Shown here piece after piece: positions 43,901-52,633 of a stretch of DNA of 64,000 nt. The first letter of the stretch is position 1, and each line of letters starts with the position of its first letter. The stretch lies in the NCBI RefSeq assembly GCF_947503465.1, contig NZ_CANNDN010000003.1, positions 248,001 through 312,000 on the forward strand. The letters run 5' to 3'. Below the pieces are notes generated by a model. That model was not told the origin of the DNA and ran no database searches. It saw only the letters and a program-made list of their open reading frames with translations. The position numbers and the translations under genes are program-made. This DNA is from an uncultured Tateyamaria sp. Lineage in GTDB: Bacteria > Pseudomonadota > Alphaproteobacteria > Rhodobacterales > Rhodobacteraceae.

Positions 43901-46342
43901 TTGCGTGACCTGCCGTTCCACCGGGCGGCCGCCACTGTCGGACACCCGCACGGTTGCCACTGCTTCCAGCAACAGGTCGGTTGCCGCGACCTCGGGCCAC
44001 GGCAGGGACAACCGGACCTGACCATTTGCGTCCGTGCGCCCGCCCTGCACATAGCGGCGTTGCGGTGCGAAGGCCGCGTCATGGCGACCAAAGCTGTAAC
44101 CCGGGAATGCCTGCATCCCGCTGCGCCGTTGCACCTGAATGTCGCCTTCGACCGACAGGTCAGCCCCCGGTGCGCCAAAGAGGTATTGCGCGTCCACGCC
44201 GATCTGCGCTGCGCTGCGCAAATCGAAGATGTCAGTCTCCGGCGTCAGTGTCACATCGATCCGGTCGGGGATGAAATCCTCGACCAGCACGGTCCGGGTT
44301 CCGAGGGCCGGCGCGTTGACATCGCCCATCACCGCGATCCGCCATGTCCCGCGCGGCACCGTCGGTGACAGCGGCAGCGCCACGACATGGCCGCCTGCCT
44401 GACCCGTCGTGCTGATCGTGCGGCTGTATTCCACCCCGTCGGGGCGGCTGAGGATCACGGTGAGCGGCAGGCCGGTGACCGCCTGCGCCTGGTCGTCGCG
44501 CGCAAGGGCCGTCAGGTGGATCGTGCTGCCCGGGCGGTAGGCCCCCCGATCCGTTGTCAGGAACAGGTCGATCGGCGGGGCGGGTGGCCTTCCTTCGACG
44601 CCACGGTCGGACAGGTCAAAGGCCGCGTCGGTCAGGGGCAGGAACACGAAGTCATCACCCGTTTCCACCTGCACCATCGCGGGCTGCGCGGCACCACGCC
44701 CGCGGGTCAGCCCCGCGTCGAATTGCACAAACCCCTCCGCATCCGTCGTGGCCGTGCCCAGCACGGCGTTGGCTTGCGAAATCAGGCGCACCTCGGCCCC
44801 GGCCACGGCCCCCGCATCGCTGAGCGCGCGCACGGACGCCGTCAGCCCGTCATTGCCCTGCCATGTCGACACCCCCAGATCCGACAGCACGAACCATTGC
44901 GTTGCCGCGGCCACGTCCGACGGGTCGCGCCCCGCCTCGCGCGCCGACAGCACGTAGACACCGGGCGGTTGTCCATCCAGCGCTGTGTCCAGCGGCAGCA
45001 GGGTCCGCATGTCGCTGTTCAGCGCGTTCTGCACCGTGCCCGTGCCGCGCCAGATCTCCTCTGCGATGTCGGAGGTGAATTCCTGCACCTGCCATTGCGA
45101 CAGCGGGCGGCCAAAGAAGTCGCGCCGCAGCGAGGCCACGAGGTTGCGGTCGCTGACCCGTGCGAGGGTCAGGTCCACCTCGGACACGTTGACCGTTTCG
45201 ACCGGAATGCTGGGGCCTGTGCCCCGCGCCAGCACGTAGCCGCGCCCGGGAAAGCGCACCACCGGCGCGCGGTCGCGGACATAGAGGGCAAGGGTGACAT
45301 CCCGGGCCAGCACCTCGCCACTGTCCGCGGGCAGGCCGGACCGAAAGGTCATGCTGTAGCGTGTCCCGTGGCTGACCCCGTCAATGCACAGGTCGCGCCC
45401 ATCGGCGGCCACCACCAGGCCTGGCGTGGCCATGCGCACGAAGGGGTCGAAATCGGTGCCCTGCGCCAGCGGTTCCGAGAAGGTGGCGCAGATGCGCGGC
45501 GCGGCGCTGTTGTTGTCGACCTGGGTGTCGACAATCCGAAACCCGTATTTGCCAATGGCATCGTCCAGCGCCGCCGCGATATCGTCGCGCGGTTGCAGGT
45601 CTTGGGCCAGGCGCAGCACCCCGATCATGTCCCGGCCACGCCCGTTCGCCTCAAGCGCGTCGGCCAGGGTCTGAAGCGCGCTGACCTGCCCGCCCACTGC
45701 GGTTGCACGCACGTAGCCGTTCAGTGCCGCCGAAACAGCGGACTGGCGCGCACGGCGACGTTCGGATGACGACACGTCATCCGTCTGGCGCAGCGCGATA
45801 TAGGCATAGCGCGTCCACAGGTCGGGCGCGTCCGTGAGAGCAACGGCGCTGCCGGTCCAGCGCAGCGCCGCGGCCCGGTCTCCGCGTTGCCATGCCGCCC
45901 GCGCGGCCGCCAGCAGATCATCGACGCTGTCCCCGGAAAGCGCAAAGCGCAGACCGGTGTCGACGGCCAGTGTCCGTGCCGCGTCACTGTCGGCCTGCGG
46001 CAGGTCCAGCGCAGCAGCGCGCCGGGCCGCGTCCGATCTCAGCGCTGCGGGCACGGGGATGCGCGTGGCGGACCGCGCGCCCGCATAGGGTTGCCGGTCC
46101 GTGATCTCGGATTTCGGGAAACAGGCGTTTGACCGGTCATTGAAGGTGAACGCGACGCAGGCGCTGTCGGCGCTGCATGCGCGCACGCACGCCTCGAACG
46201 TGGTGGCGAACAGGGCGGTCCGGTCCGCGCCGATAAAGTCCATGTCCCGGGTCACGACATAGCGGTGATCCGGCATTACATCCTGGCCCCACACCGTGGT
46301 GCCCCAGAGAAACATACAGACGGCGATCATGAACGGGCGCAT
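40964..46342 (-). CDS. Bacterial alpha-2-macroglobulin with an N-terminal PAN/Apple-like domain
   Basis: This 1792-residue protein has a signal peptide (MIAVCMFLWGTTVWG, then Gln). No lipobox is seen, unlike the usual anchored form. Residues 25-85 form a Cys-rich PAN/Apple-like unit (FEACVRACSADSACVAFTFNDRSNACFPKS). A MG-domain series follows, with LFLTTDRGAYRPGSTIHLTALARD, and the thioester site PYGCTEQVTS (Cys1359, Glu-Gln) in the TED helical domain. The bacterial protein traps invading proteases and works with PbpC, which repairs peptidoglycan. ATG 46342 has AGGAGG six bases upstream. It is divergent from the hybrid kinase gene at 46489. Confidence 0.92.
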   Translation of the reverse strand: MRPFMIAVCMFLWGTTVWGQDVMPDHRYVVTRDMDFIGADRTALFATTFEACVRACSADSACVAFTFNDRSNACFPKSEITDRQPYAGARSATRIPVPAALRSDAARRAAALDLPQADSDAARTLAVDTGLRFALSGDSVDDLLAAARAAWQRGDRAAALRWTGSAVALTDAPDLWTRYAYIALRQTDDVSSSERRRARQSAVSAALNGYVRATAVGGQVSALQTLADALEANGRGRDMIGVLRLAQDLQPRDDIAAALDDAIGKYGFRIVDTQVDNNSAAPRICATFSEPLAQGTDFDPFVRMATPGLVVAADGRDLCIDGVSHGTRYSMTFRSGLPADSGEVLARDVTLALYVRDRAPVVRFPGRGYVLARGTGPSIPVETVNVSEVDLTLARVSDRNLVASLRRDFFGRPLSQWQVQEFTSDIAEEIWRGTGTVQNALNSDMRTLLPLDTALDGQPPGVYVLSAREAGRDPSDVAAATQWFVLSDLGVSTWQGNDGLTASVRALSDAGAVAGAEVRLISQANAVLGTATTDAEGFVQFDAGLTRGRGAAQPAMVQVETGDDFVFLPLTDAAFDLSDRGVEGRPPAPPIDLFLTTDRGAYRPGSTIHLTALARDDQAQAVTGLPLTVILSRPDGVEYSRTISTTGQAGGHVVALPLSPTVPRGTWRIAVMGDVNAPALGTRTVLVEDFIPDRIDVTLTPETDIFDLRSAAQIGVDAQYLFGAPGADLSVEGDIQVQRRSGMQAFPGYSFGRHDAAFAPQRRYVQGGRTDANGQVRLSLPWPEVAATDLLLEAVATVRVSDSGGRPVERQVTQTIARNGPMIGIKPGFDDVLPEGGTATFEVIGLGTAPDLPVTWTVNRIETRYQWYQLFGSWNWEPITRRARTQQGTATLGTEPLTLSAPTEWGEYELVVESAAGAYAASSVSFASGWYGGADSSATPDRLTLSLDADRYAVGDVAQLRIVPPHDGVALVSVLSGSVIARQAIPVQAGETVIPLEVTEDWGTGAYVTASVLRSADATDPGPARVLGLAHAAIDPGAKALSVSIDAPAAVDGQPGTTEVAVRVDGLNGAAGHVTLAAVDVGILNLTGFDAPDPQGHYFGQRRLGVDLRDVYGRLIDGRSGALGTVRSGGDAGNAMTRQGPPPTEAVMAAFSGPVPVGTDGVARVTVPRPNFNGTIRLMAVAWSDTGVGQAVQDVIARDPVVISAALPRFLAPGDQSRLQLEFVHAAGAAGAMPLQVTANGVTVGTGPDGIDLSEQGTVRLSLPLSADVVGDHGIDIALTTPDGTVLRKSLSLGVRSNDPTVATTRRLTLAAGEALTFDDNVLANLRPGSARATLAAGPLARFDMPGLLQQLDRYPYGCTEQVTSAALPLLYVPQTAQAAGLSDVNDRIATAIRRVLTRQASNGAFGLWRAQSGDFWLDAYVTDFLSRAQDQGHAVPDRALRLALDNLRNRINYAPDFDRGGEDVAYALMVLARSGSASIGDLRYYADTKAEAFSTPLARAQLGAALASYGEQTRADRLFGLAQDLALRGTSTAGWRSDYGTARRDAAGLLHLAAEAGSTRVDQSQLAGVIATGSPYSTQEAAQVLMAAQALRTGTAAPVVSVNDAPVSGPVVQSRVAGDAPATIRNVSGQAQDVTLTTYGVPTVAPAAGGYGYAISRAAFDMDGAPATGPWAVGERRVIVLTVTPFEEVGARLMVDDPLPAGIEIDNPNLIRSGDVAGLDWLQTADTEHAEFRSDRFLAAVNHRSADPFRLAYVARAVSPGDFHHPAALVEDMYRAEYRAVTDTGRVVVTE

Positions 46343-46488
46343 TGCGCACCTCCTGCAAATGGACTGGCACCTTTATACGCAGCCTGCCACGCACGCAGCG
46401 GCCCACGCAACGGTTTCGCCCCGCGGTTAAGCGGTTCTTCACCATAGCCGTGGAATACCAACGACCGTGTATGCGGCGGAGGGCAAGC

Positions 46489-48669
46489 ATGAGCCTTGCA
46501 AACAAACTGGCAGAAGAGCGGCGCGGCCGCCTTGCAGCAGAGCGTTTGCTGGAGTTGAAAGAGGCCGAACTGTCGGCCGCCAACCGCAAGCTGGGCAAAC
46601 ATGCGGCCGCCCTGCAGGGCGAGATTGTCGAAACGCGGGCCGAAGTCGCCACCGTCAAGACCGAGAACGCGCGCGTCAAAAGCGAACTGGGCCAGGCCAA
46701 CCAGAAGGTTCAGATCGCCGAGCGCCGTTTGTGGCATTCGGTGCAGACGATCACGGATGGCTTTGCCTTCTTCAATTCGGACAACCAGATGATCGCCGCC
46801 AACGAAAGTTATCTGGCGATCTTTGACGGTATCGACGTGATCCGGCCCGGCGCGAACTATGTCACCATCCTGCAAGTCATGACCGATGAAGGGATCGTGA
46901 ACACCGAAGGGATGGAGGCGCAAAGCTGGCGTCAGATGATGCTGGACCGCTGGATGCAACCGCAGCCCGACCCGGTCACCATCCGTCTGTGGAACGACCA
47001 GTACGTCAAGCTGGTGGATCGGCGCGGCCAGGGCGGTGACATCGTTTCACTGGGCCTGAACATCACCGAATCCGTGCGCTATCAGGAACAGCTCAAGGCC
47101 GCCCGGGCCGAGGCCGAGGCCGCCAGTCGCGCCAAATCCGCGTTCCTTGCCAACATGAGCCACGAAATTCGCACCCCCATGAACGGGGTCGTCGGTATGG
47201 CCGAACTGCTGGGCGACACGGGGCTGAGCGAGGAACAACAGCTCTATGTCGATACGATCAAGAATTCGGGCGAGGCGTTGCTGGTCATCATCAACGACGT
47301 TCTCGACTATTCAAAGATCGAGGCGAAGAAGCTGCAACTGCACCTCGAGCCCTTTGACCTTGAGCGCAGCATCCACGAAATCATCATGCTTTTGCAGCCA
47401 TCGGCCCGCGACAAGGGGCTGACGCTGCTGCTGGATTACGACCTGTTCCTGCCCACCATGTATGTGGGCGATCCGGGGCGCATCCGGCAGGTGCTGACCA
47501 ACCTGATGGGCAATGCGGTCAAGTTCACCAGCGAGGGGCACGTTCTGGTGCGCGTCACAGGGGTGCCCGACCTGGACGCAGGCCATGCCGATGTCACCAT
47601 CGTGATCGAGGACACCGGCATCGGCATTCCCGATGACAAGATCGACCACATCTTTGGTGAATTCAATCAGGTCGAAAACGAACGCAACCGGCAATTTGAC
47701 GGCACCGGCCTGGGCCTTGCCATCTCGCAGCGCCTTGTCACACTGATGGAGGGAGAGGTCTGGGTCAGCAGCGAAGAGGGGGTCGGGTCGGTCTTTGGTT
47801 TCCGCATTCCGCTGAAGATGAGCGAGGCGAAGCTGCCCGAACACCCGCCGGTGCCCGAAGGATTGCGGCGCGTGATGGTTGTCGACGATATCGAGGCCAA
47901 CCGCATGATCCTGCAACGGCAGCTGGAACTGCTGGGCCTGGGCGTCGTGTGCTGTGCGTCGGGCAAGGAGGCGCTGCGCAAGCTGGACAATATCGACCTG
48001 ATCCTGACCGACCACAACATGCCGGACATGGACGGGTTGGAACTGGCCGAAGCGGTGCGCGCAGCCGATGTGCAGACGCCCATTCTGCTGCTCAGTTCCA
48101 ACCCCAGTTTCGCGACCAATGATCCGGGCGCGCGGCACTTGCACGCCATCATGCAGAAACCGGTGCCCCGGTCCGACCTGTTTGCGCGCCTCGAAAGCGT
48201 GGGTCCGGTCATCGGGCCAAACGGCGCGGCCCCCGTCCCGGCCAAGTCGCGACGCATGATTGTGCTGGCCGCCGAAGACAACAAGACCAATCAGCTGGTG
48301 TTCGGCAAGATGGTCAAGGACGCTGACATCGACCTGCATTTCGCCAACAACGGGATCGAGGCCGTCGAGATGTTTGAAGCGCTGTCGCCGGACCTGATCT
48401 TTATGGACATTTCCATGCCCAAGATGGACGGCAAGGAAGCGACGGAGAAAATCCGCGCGCTGGAACGGGGCACGGGCGGGCACGTGCCGATTGTGGCGTT
48501 GACCGCGCACGCGATGGATGGTGACGACAAGGGTATTCTGGACTCCGGTCTGGATCATTACCTGACCAAACCGCTGCGCAAGCCCGAAATCCACGGCATG
48601 TTGCGCGACACATGTCCCGACGGGGTGATACCCCCCTTTGACGACAGGTCCGAGGAAGGGGCCGCCTAG
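46489..48669 (+). CDS. Hybrid sensor histidine kinase with two receiver domains
   Basis: This 726-residue protein starts with a coiled coil (residues 5-90, rich in Glu/Ala/Arg). A PAS-like domain follows at about 90-200 ([26 protein letters not shown]). HisKA has [12 protein letters not shown] with His225. The HATPase_c domain has [26 protein letters not shown] and [12 protein letters not shown]. Receiver 1 is at about 460-575 (VVDDIEANR, phospho-acceptor Asp508 in ILTDHNMP). Receiver 2 is at about 590-715 (AEDNKTNQ, Asp640 in IFMDISMP). No transmembrane segment is seen, so it senses a cytoplasmic signal. ATG 46489 has GGAGG six bases upstream. Its stop overlaps that of yaaA by four bases (convergent). 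Confidence 0.93.
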   Translation: MSLANKLAEERRGRLAAERLLELKEAELSAANRKLGKHAAALQGEIVETRAEVATVKTENARVKSELGQANQKVQIAERRLWHSVQTITDGFAFFNSDNQMIAANESYLAIFDGIDVIRPGANYVTILQVMTDEGIVNTEGMEAQSWRQMMLDRWMQPQPDPVTIRLWNDQYVKLVDRRGQGGDIVSLGLNITESVRYQEQLKAARAEAEAASRAKSAFLANMSHEIRTPMNGVVGMAELLGDTGLSEEQQLYVDTIKNSGEALLVIINDVLDYSKIEAKKLQLHLEPFDLERSIHEIIMLLQPSARDKGLTLLLDYDLFLPTMYVGDPGRIRQVLTNLMGNAVKFTSEGHVLVRVTGVPDLDAGHADVTIVIEDTGIGIPDDKIDHIFGEFNQVENERNRQFDGTGLGLAISQRLVTLMEGEVWVSSEEGVGSVFGFRIPLKMSEAKLPEHPPVPEGLRRVMVVDDIEANRMILQRQLELLGLGVVCCASGKEALRKLDNIDLILTDHNMPDMDGLELAEAVRAADVQTPILLLSSNPSFATNDPGARHLHAIMQKPVPRSDLFARLESVGPVIGPNGAAPVPAKSRRMIVLAAEDNKTNQLVFGKMVKDADIDLHFANNGIEAVEMFEALSPDLIFMDISMPKMDGKEATEKIRALERGTGGHVPIVALTAHAMDGDDKGILDSGLDHYLTKPLRKPEIHGMLRDTCPDGVIPPFDDRSEEGAA

Positions 48670-49439
48670 GCCGCCGGATAGGGCCGCACGAATACCGGTT
48701 TTGCATCGGTCGACAGCTCGGGCCGATACACATACCCATCCGCATCAAAGGCGCACACCCCGTCAAGGTTCGTCACCCGGTTCTGGATGATATGGCGTGC
48801 CATGGCCCCGCGCGCCCGCTTGGCAAAGAAGCTGACGATCTTGGGGCCCTGTCCCTTGTCTTCCATGAAGGCGGGGGTGATCAGATGCAGCTTCAGTGCC
48901 TTTTCCGGCACCGCGCCAAAATACTCCTGGCTGGCGCAGTTCACCAGCATGTCACTGCCGGTCTTCTGGCCCTGCGCGTTCAGCGCCTTGGCCAGATCGG
49001 TGCGCCAATAGTCATAAAGCGACGTGCCGCGCCGCGTTTTCAGGCGGCTGCCCATTTCCAGCCGGTAGGGCTGGATCGCGTCAAGCGGGCGCAGCAAACC
49101 GTAGAGTCCCGACAGGATGCGCAGGTGATCCTGGGCATAGGCGGTGTCGTGGTCGGACAGCGTTTCGGCATTCAGACCCTGATAGGTGTCACCGGCAAAG
49201 GCCAGCATGGCAGGGCGGGTGACATCCTCTGCCGGGGTGTCCTCGAACGCCTGGAACCGGTCCCGGTTCAGGCGGGCCAGGTCATCGCTGAGGTCCATCA
49301 ATGATTTGAGTTTGCCCAGCGTCAGGTTCCGCGCCGTCCTGGCCAGACGCACCGCGTCGTCCTGCATGGCGGGCGCCGTCATCTGCACGTCCCGTTCCGC
49401 CCAGTCCAGCCGCTTGGCCGGGGAAATCACCACCAACAT
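48666..49439 (-). CDS. yaaA: Peroxide stress protein YaaA
   Basis: This 257-residue protein starts MLVVISPAKRLDW, with YQGLNAETLSDHD, LRILSGLYGLLRPLDAIQPYRLEMG, LVNCASQEYF, FMEDKGQGPKIVSFFAKRARGAMARHII and a terminal FVRPYPA. These are the conserved YaaA/UPF0246 blocks. The family lowers free iron during peroxide stress and binds DNA. The length is as usual. It is followed upstream on the same strand by recQ (31-base gap). Confidence 0.93.
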   Translation of the reverse strand: MLVVISPAKRLDWAERDVQMTAPAMQDDAVRLARTARNLTLGKLKSLMDLSDDLARLNRDRFQAFEDTPAEDVTRPAMLAFAGDTYQGLNAETLSDHDTAYAQDHLRILSGLYGLLRPLDAIQPYRLEMGSRLKTRRGTSLYDYWRTDLAKALNAQGQKTGSDMLVNCASQEYFGAVPEKALKLHLITPAFMEDKGQGPKIVSFFAKRARGAMARHIIQNRVTNLDGVCAFDADGYVYRPELSTDAKPVFVRPYPAA

Positions 49440-49469
49440 CTGCCTACCCCCATGCGTGTTTCGGCTTAT

Positions 49470-51512
49470 CTAGGATGCGGCCCGCAGCACGTCCAGAAAG
49501 GCGGGCCCAAATCGTTCCGCCTTGCGGTCACCCAGCAGCCGTTCGAGCCCCGCGTCGTCATCCGGCCGCAGCTGCGCGACCTTTGCCAGTTGCGAGGCCG
49601 AACAGCTGAGCGGTTTGTCGGTGCCATCGCTGCCGCGCGCCAGCTCTGCCTGCACGGCGAGCAGTTGGTCATAGATCGTGCCCGCACTGTGCCCCGCCAG
49701 CTTTCGGCGCGATGGGTGCACCGCCTCTGCCGCGCCGTTGATGACCTCAAGGAACGCGCGGCCGAACTTTTCGAGCTTCTTGGCCCCCACCCCGCTGACC
49801 TGCGCCATCTGATCGAGGTTGGCAGGTCTTCGTTCCGCCATTTCGATCAGTGTACGGTCGGGAAAGATGACATAGGCGGGCACCTTGGCCGCTTCGGCCA
49901 GGGCGCGACGCTTGGCCTTGAGGGCGGACAGCAGCGGCGCGTCTTCCTCGGACACCATGGACTTGACCGCCGGACGACGGGCCGCGGCCGCCTTGATCGT
50001 GTCGCGGCGCAGGGTGATGCGCGCCTCGTCCCGCAGGATCGGCAGCGCCGCATCGGTCATCCGCAGCGCGCCGTAGCGGTCGGGATCAGGCCGCACCAGA
50101 TCGTGGCCCATCATCTGACGAAACACCGCCTGCCATTGCGGTTTGGTGTATTCCTTGCCCACACCATAGGTGGGCAGGTTGTCGTGCCCGCGCTGCCGGA
50201 TCTTGTCCGTTTCGACGCCAAGCAGGATGTCGATCAGGTGCCCTGCCCCGAACCATTCATCGGTCCGCAGCATGGCCGACAGCGCCTTGCGCACCGCCGT
50301 GGTGCCGTCAAACACCTCTGCCGGTTGATCGCACAGATCGCACTTGCCGCAGGTCACATCCGTTTCGCCGAAATAGCCCAGCAACGTCTTGCGCCGACAC
50401 TCCAGCGCCTCTGCCAGACCCAGCAAGGCGTTCAGCCGCGCGTGATCGGCCATACGCCGTTCGGGCGGTGCAAGCCCTTCGTCAATCTGGGTCCGTCGCA
50501 GCTTGATATCATCAGGCCCAAACAGCGTGAGTGTTTCCGCAGGCGCGCCGTCACGGCCCGCACGCCCGATCTCCTGATAATACGCCTCGATCGACTTGGG
50601 CAGGTCGGCATGGGCCACCCAGCGGATGTCGGGCTTGTCCACACCCATGCCAAAGGCGACCGTCGCGGCCACGATCAGCCCGTCTTCCTGTTGAAAGCGG
50701 CGCTCGGCGATGCGGCGGTCCTCTGCCTCCATCCCGCCGTGATAATGGATCGCTGTGTGCCCCGCCTCGCGCAGCGCCTGGGCCAGCGTTTCCGTCTTGG
50801 CGCGCGTCCCGCAATAGACGATGCCCGACTGCCCCTTGCGCGCGGCGGCAAAGTTCAGGATCTGCGCGCGCGGCCCGTTCTTGGCGGCAAAGGCCAGGTG
50901 GATGTTGGGCCGGTCAAAGCCGCGCAGGAAGGTGCGCGGCTGCACGCCATCGAACAGCTTTTCGATGATCTCGACCTGCGTTTCGGCATCCGCAGTGGCC
51001 GTGAACGCGGCCAGCGGCACGTCCAGCGCGCGCCGCAACTCGCCGATGCGCAGGTAATCGGGACGGAAATCATGACCCCACTGGCTGACGCAATGCGCCT
51101 CGTCCACCGCGATCAGGCTGACCCCGATCCGCCGTAACATGCCAATGGACGACCCCGCCGCCAGCCGTTCCGGCGCGATATAGAGCAGTTTCAGTTCGCG
51201 CCGCTCCAGCGCCTCCCACACGGCATCGGTTTCCTCGGGCGTGTTTCCGGAGGTCAGCGCGCCGGCCTGCACGCCTGCTTCTTGCAGGGCGCGAACCTGA
51301 TCGCGCATCAGGGCAATCAGGGGCGAGATAACCACCGTGACCCCGTCGCGCATCAGCGCAGGTAATTGGAAACACAAGGATTTGCCGCCGCCCGTGGGCA
51401 TGATGGCCAGCGCGTTGTCACCCGCGCTGACGGCCTCGACAATCTCTTCCTGCCCCGGGCGGAAGCCGTCAAAGCCGAATACAGTGCTCAACAGCGTGGC
51501 AGCGCCGTCCAT
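49470..51512 (-). CDS. recQ: ATP-dependent DNA helicase RecQ
   Basis: This 680-residue protein has helicase motif I MPTGGGKSLCFQLPA, motif II VDEAHCVSQWGHDFRPDYL, motif V/VI VATVAFGMGVDKPDIRWVAHADLPKSIEAYYQEIGRAGRDG, a zinc site CRRKTLLGYFGE...CGKCDLC and a C-terminal HRDC domain (IFPDRTLIEMAERRPANLDQMAQVSGVGAKKLEKFG), followed by a second basic region. It unwinds recombination intermediates 3' to 5'. I prefer ATG 51512 (MDGAATLL) over the TTG at 51530. Confidence 0.95.
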   Translation of the reverse strand: MDGAATLLSTVFGFDGFRPGQEEIVEAVSAGDNALAIMPTGGGKSLCFQLPALMRDGVTVVISPLIALMRDQVRALQEAGVQAGALTSGNTPEETDAVWEALERRELKLLYIAPERLAAGSSIGMLRRIGVSLIAVDEAHCVSQWGHDFRPDYLRIGELRRALDVPLAAFTATADAETQVEIIEKLFDGVQPRTFLRGFDRPNIHLAFAAKNGPRAQILNFAAARKGQSGIVYCGTRAKTETLAQALREAGHTAIHYHGGMEAEDRRIAERRFQQEDGLIVAATVAFGMGVDKPDIRWVAHADLPKSIEAYYQEIGRAGRDGAPAETLTLFGPDDIKLRRTQIDEGLAPPERRMADHARLNALLGLAEALECRRKTLLGYFGETDVTCGKCDLCDQPAEVFDGTTAVRKALSAMLRTDEWFGAGHLIDILLGVETDKIRQRGHDNLPTYGVGKEYTKPQWQAVFRQMMGHDLVRPDPDRYGALRMTDAALPILRDEARITLRRDTIKAAAARRPAVKSMVSEEDAPLLSALKAKRRALAEAAKVPAYVIFPDRTLIEMAERRPANLDQMAQVSGVGAKKLEKFGRAFLEVINGAAEAVHPSRRKLAGHSAGTIYDQLLAVQAELARGSDGTDKPLSCSASQLAKVAQLRPDDDAGLERLLGDRKAERFGPAFLDVLRAAS

Positions 51513-51592
51513 ATCCCAAAACCCTGTCAAATTTTATGTAGTCTGCTCGTTGGATACAGACTCACATTTTAACAGGCCGTGAACAAGAGGGA

Positions 51593-51874
51593 TCAGAAGA
51601 AGATGGCAGGCAAGATGATGCTGCGCAGCGCGATCACGATGACAAAGGCCACAAGCGGGGCAAGGTCCAGCGGATGCGTGTCCGGCATGAACCGCCGTAT
51701 GGGCTGATAGATCGGTTCCAACAGCTTGTTCAGCCCGGTCCAGATCGACGCCACCAGTTGCTGATGCAGGTTCAGTACGTTGAAGTTGATCAGCCAGCTC
51801 ATGATGATGTGCACGATCATGATCACGTAGACGACGCTCAGTATCAGATCGAGCAGTTGATAGATCACCAGCAT
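51593..51874 (-). CDS. YggT family membrane protein
   Basis: This 93-residue protein has two hydrophobic segments (LVIYQLLDLILSVVYVIMIVHIIMSWLI and DLAPLVAFVIVIALRSII) around the conserved EPIYQPIRRFMP loop. This is the YggT fold with a single repeat, possibly involved in envelope or osmotic functions. ATG 51874 follows AAGGAC by eight bases. Confidence 0.9.
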   Translation of the reverse strand: MLVIYQLLDLILSVVYVIMIVHIIMSWLINFNVLNLHQQLVASIWTGLNKLLEPIYQPIRRFMPDTHPLDLAPLVAFVIVIALRSIILPAIFF

Positions 51875-51999
51875 GGGCAGGGTCCTTTGTTGTTCCGCAT
51901 CAGACCTAGGCCGAACACCCATGTGGCGCAAGGTCACGGGGGCCGGGCCATTGAACTTTCGCTGCGGTGCCGCAAGTAAAGCACCAAGGAGTTAAGTCC

Positions 52000-52566
52000 A
52001 TGTTTCCATTCGTTCGCCTTGCCAAAGAGATGGTCATTGCCCGCGGCCAAGCGCCATTGGGCCTGACGGATTTGCATGTCACGCAGCACCGTGTGTGGCC
52101 GTGGGACCTGGATGGTTTCATGGAGCTGAACAACGGGCGCGCCCTGACATTGTATGATCTGGGCCGTCTGGGTCTGGGCCAGCGCGCCGGGTTGATCGAG
52201 GTGCTGAAAGCGAACCGCTGGGGGCTGACCATGGCCGGATCGTCCGTGCGGTATCGCCGCCGCCTGCATGCCTTCCAAAAGTTTGAGATGCGCAGCCGCG
52301 CGGTGTGCTGGGATGACAAGTTCACCTATCTGGAACAGTCCATGTGGAAGCCGGATGGTGAGTGCGCGAGCCACGTGCTCTACCGCTCTGCCGTGACGGA
52401 CAAGAACGGGATTGTGCCACCGTCCAAGGTGCTGGCCGCCATGGGGCAGGACGCGGTGTCGCCGCCTATCCCTGACTGGATCGCCGCCTGGATCAAGGCC
52501 GAGGCACAGCGCCCGTGGCCGCCCATGCAGGACGCGCAAGCGCCGCACCTGAAGTCAGTGGCGTAA
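52000..52566 (+). CDS. Hotdog-fold acyl-CoA thioesterase
   Basis: This 188-residue protein reads HRVWPWDLDGFMELNNGRALTLYDLGRL at residues 29-56, the 4HBT/FcbC-like helix with the N-G-R-x2-T-L-x-D-L-G pattern, then VRYRRRLHAFQKFEMRSRAVCWDDKFTYLEQSMW, the central hotdog strands. It likely hydrolyses an acyl-CoA or acyl carrier thioester. ATG 52000 is chosen for AAGGAG eight bases upstream. It is divergent from yggT. Confidence 0.82.
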   Translation: MFPFVRLAKEMVIARGQAPLGLTDLHVTQHRVWPWDLDGFMELNNGRALTLYDLGRLGLGQRAGLIEVLKANRWGLTMAGSSVRYRRRLHAFQKFEMRSRAVCWDDKFTYLEQSMWKPDGECASHVLYRSAVTDKNGIVPPSKVLAAMGQDAVSPPIPDWIAAWIKAEAQRPWPPMQDAQAPHLKSVA

Positions 52567-52633
52567 AACCTTACCTTGCCACAACGCCCCCGGCCTGCTT
52601 TGGTCGCCCCAACAAAAAGACGGGGACGGGGCC

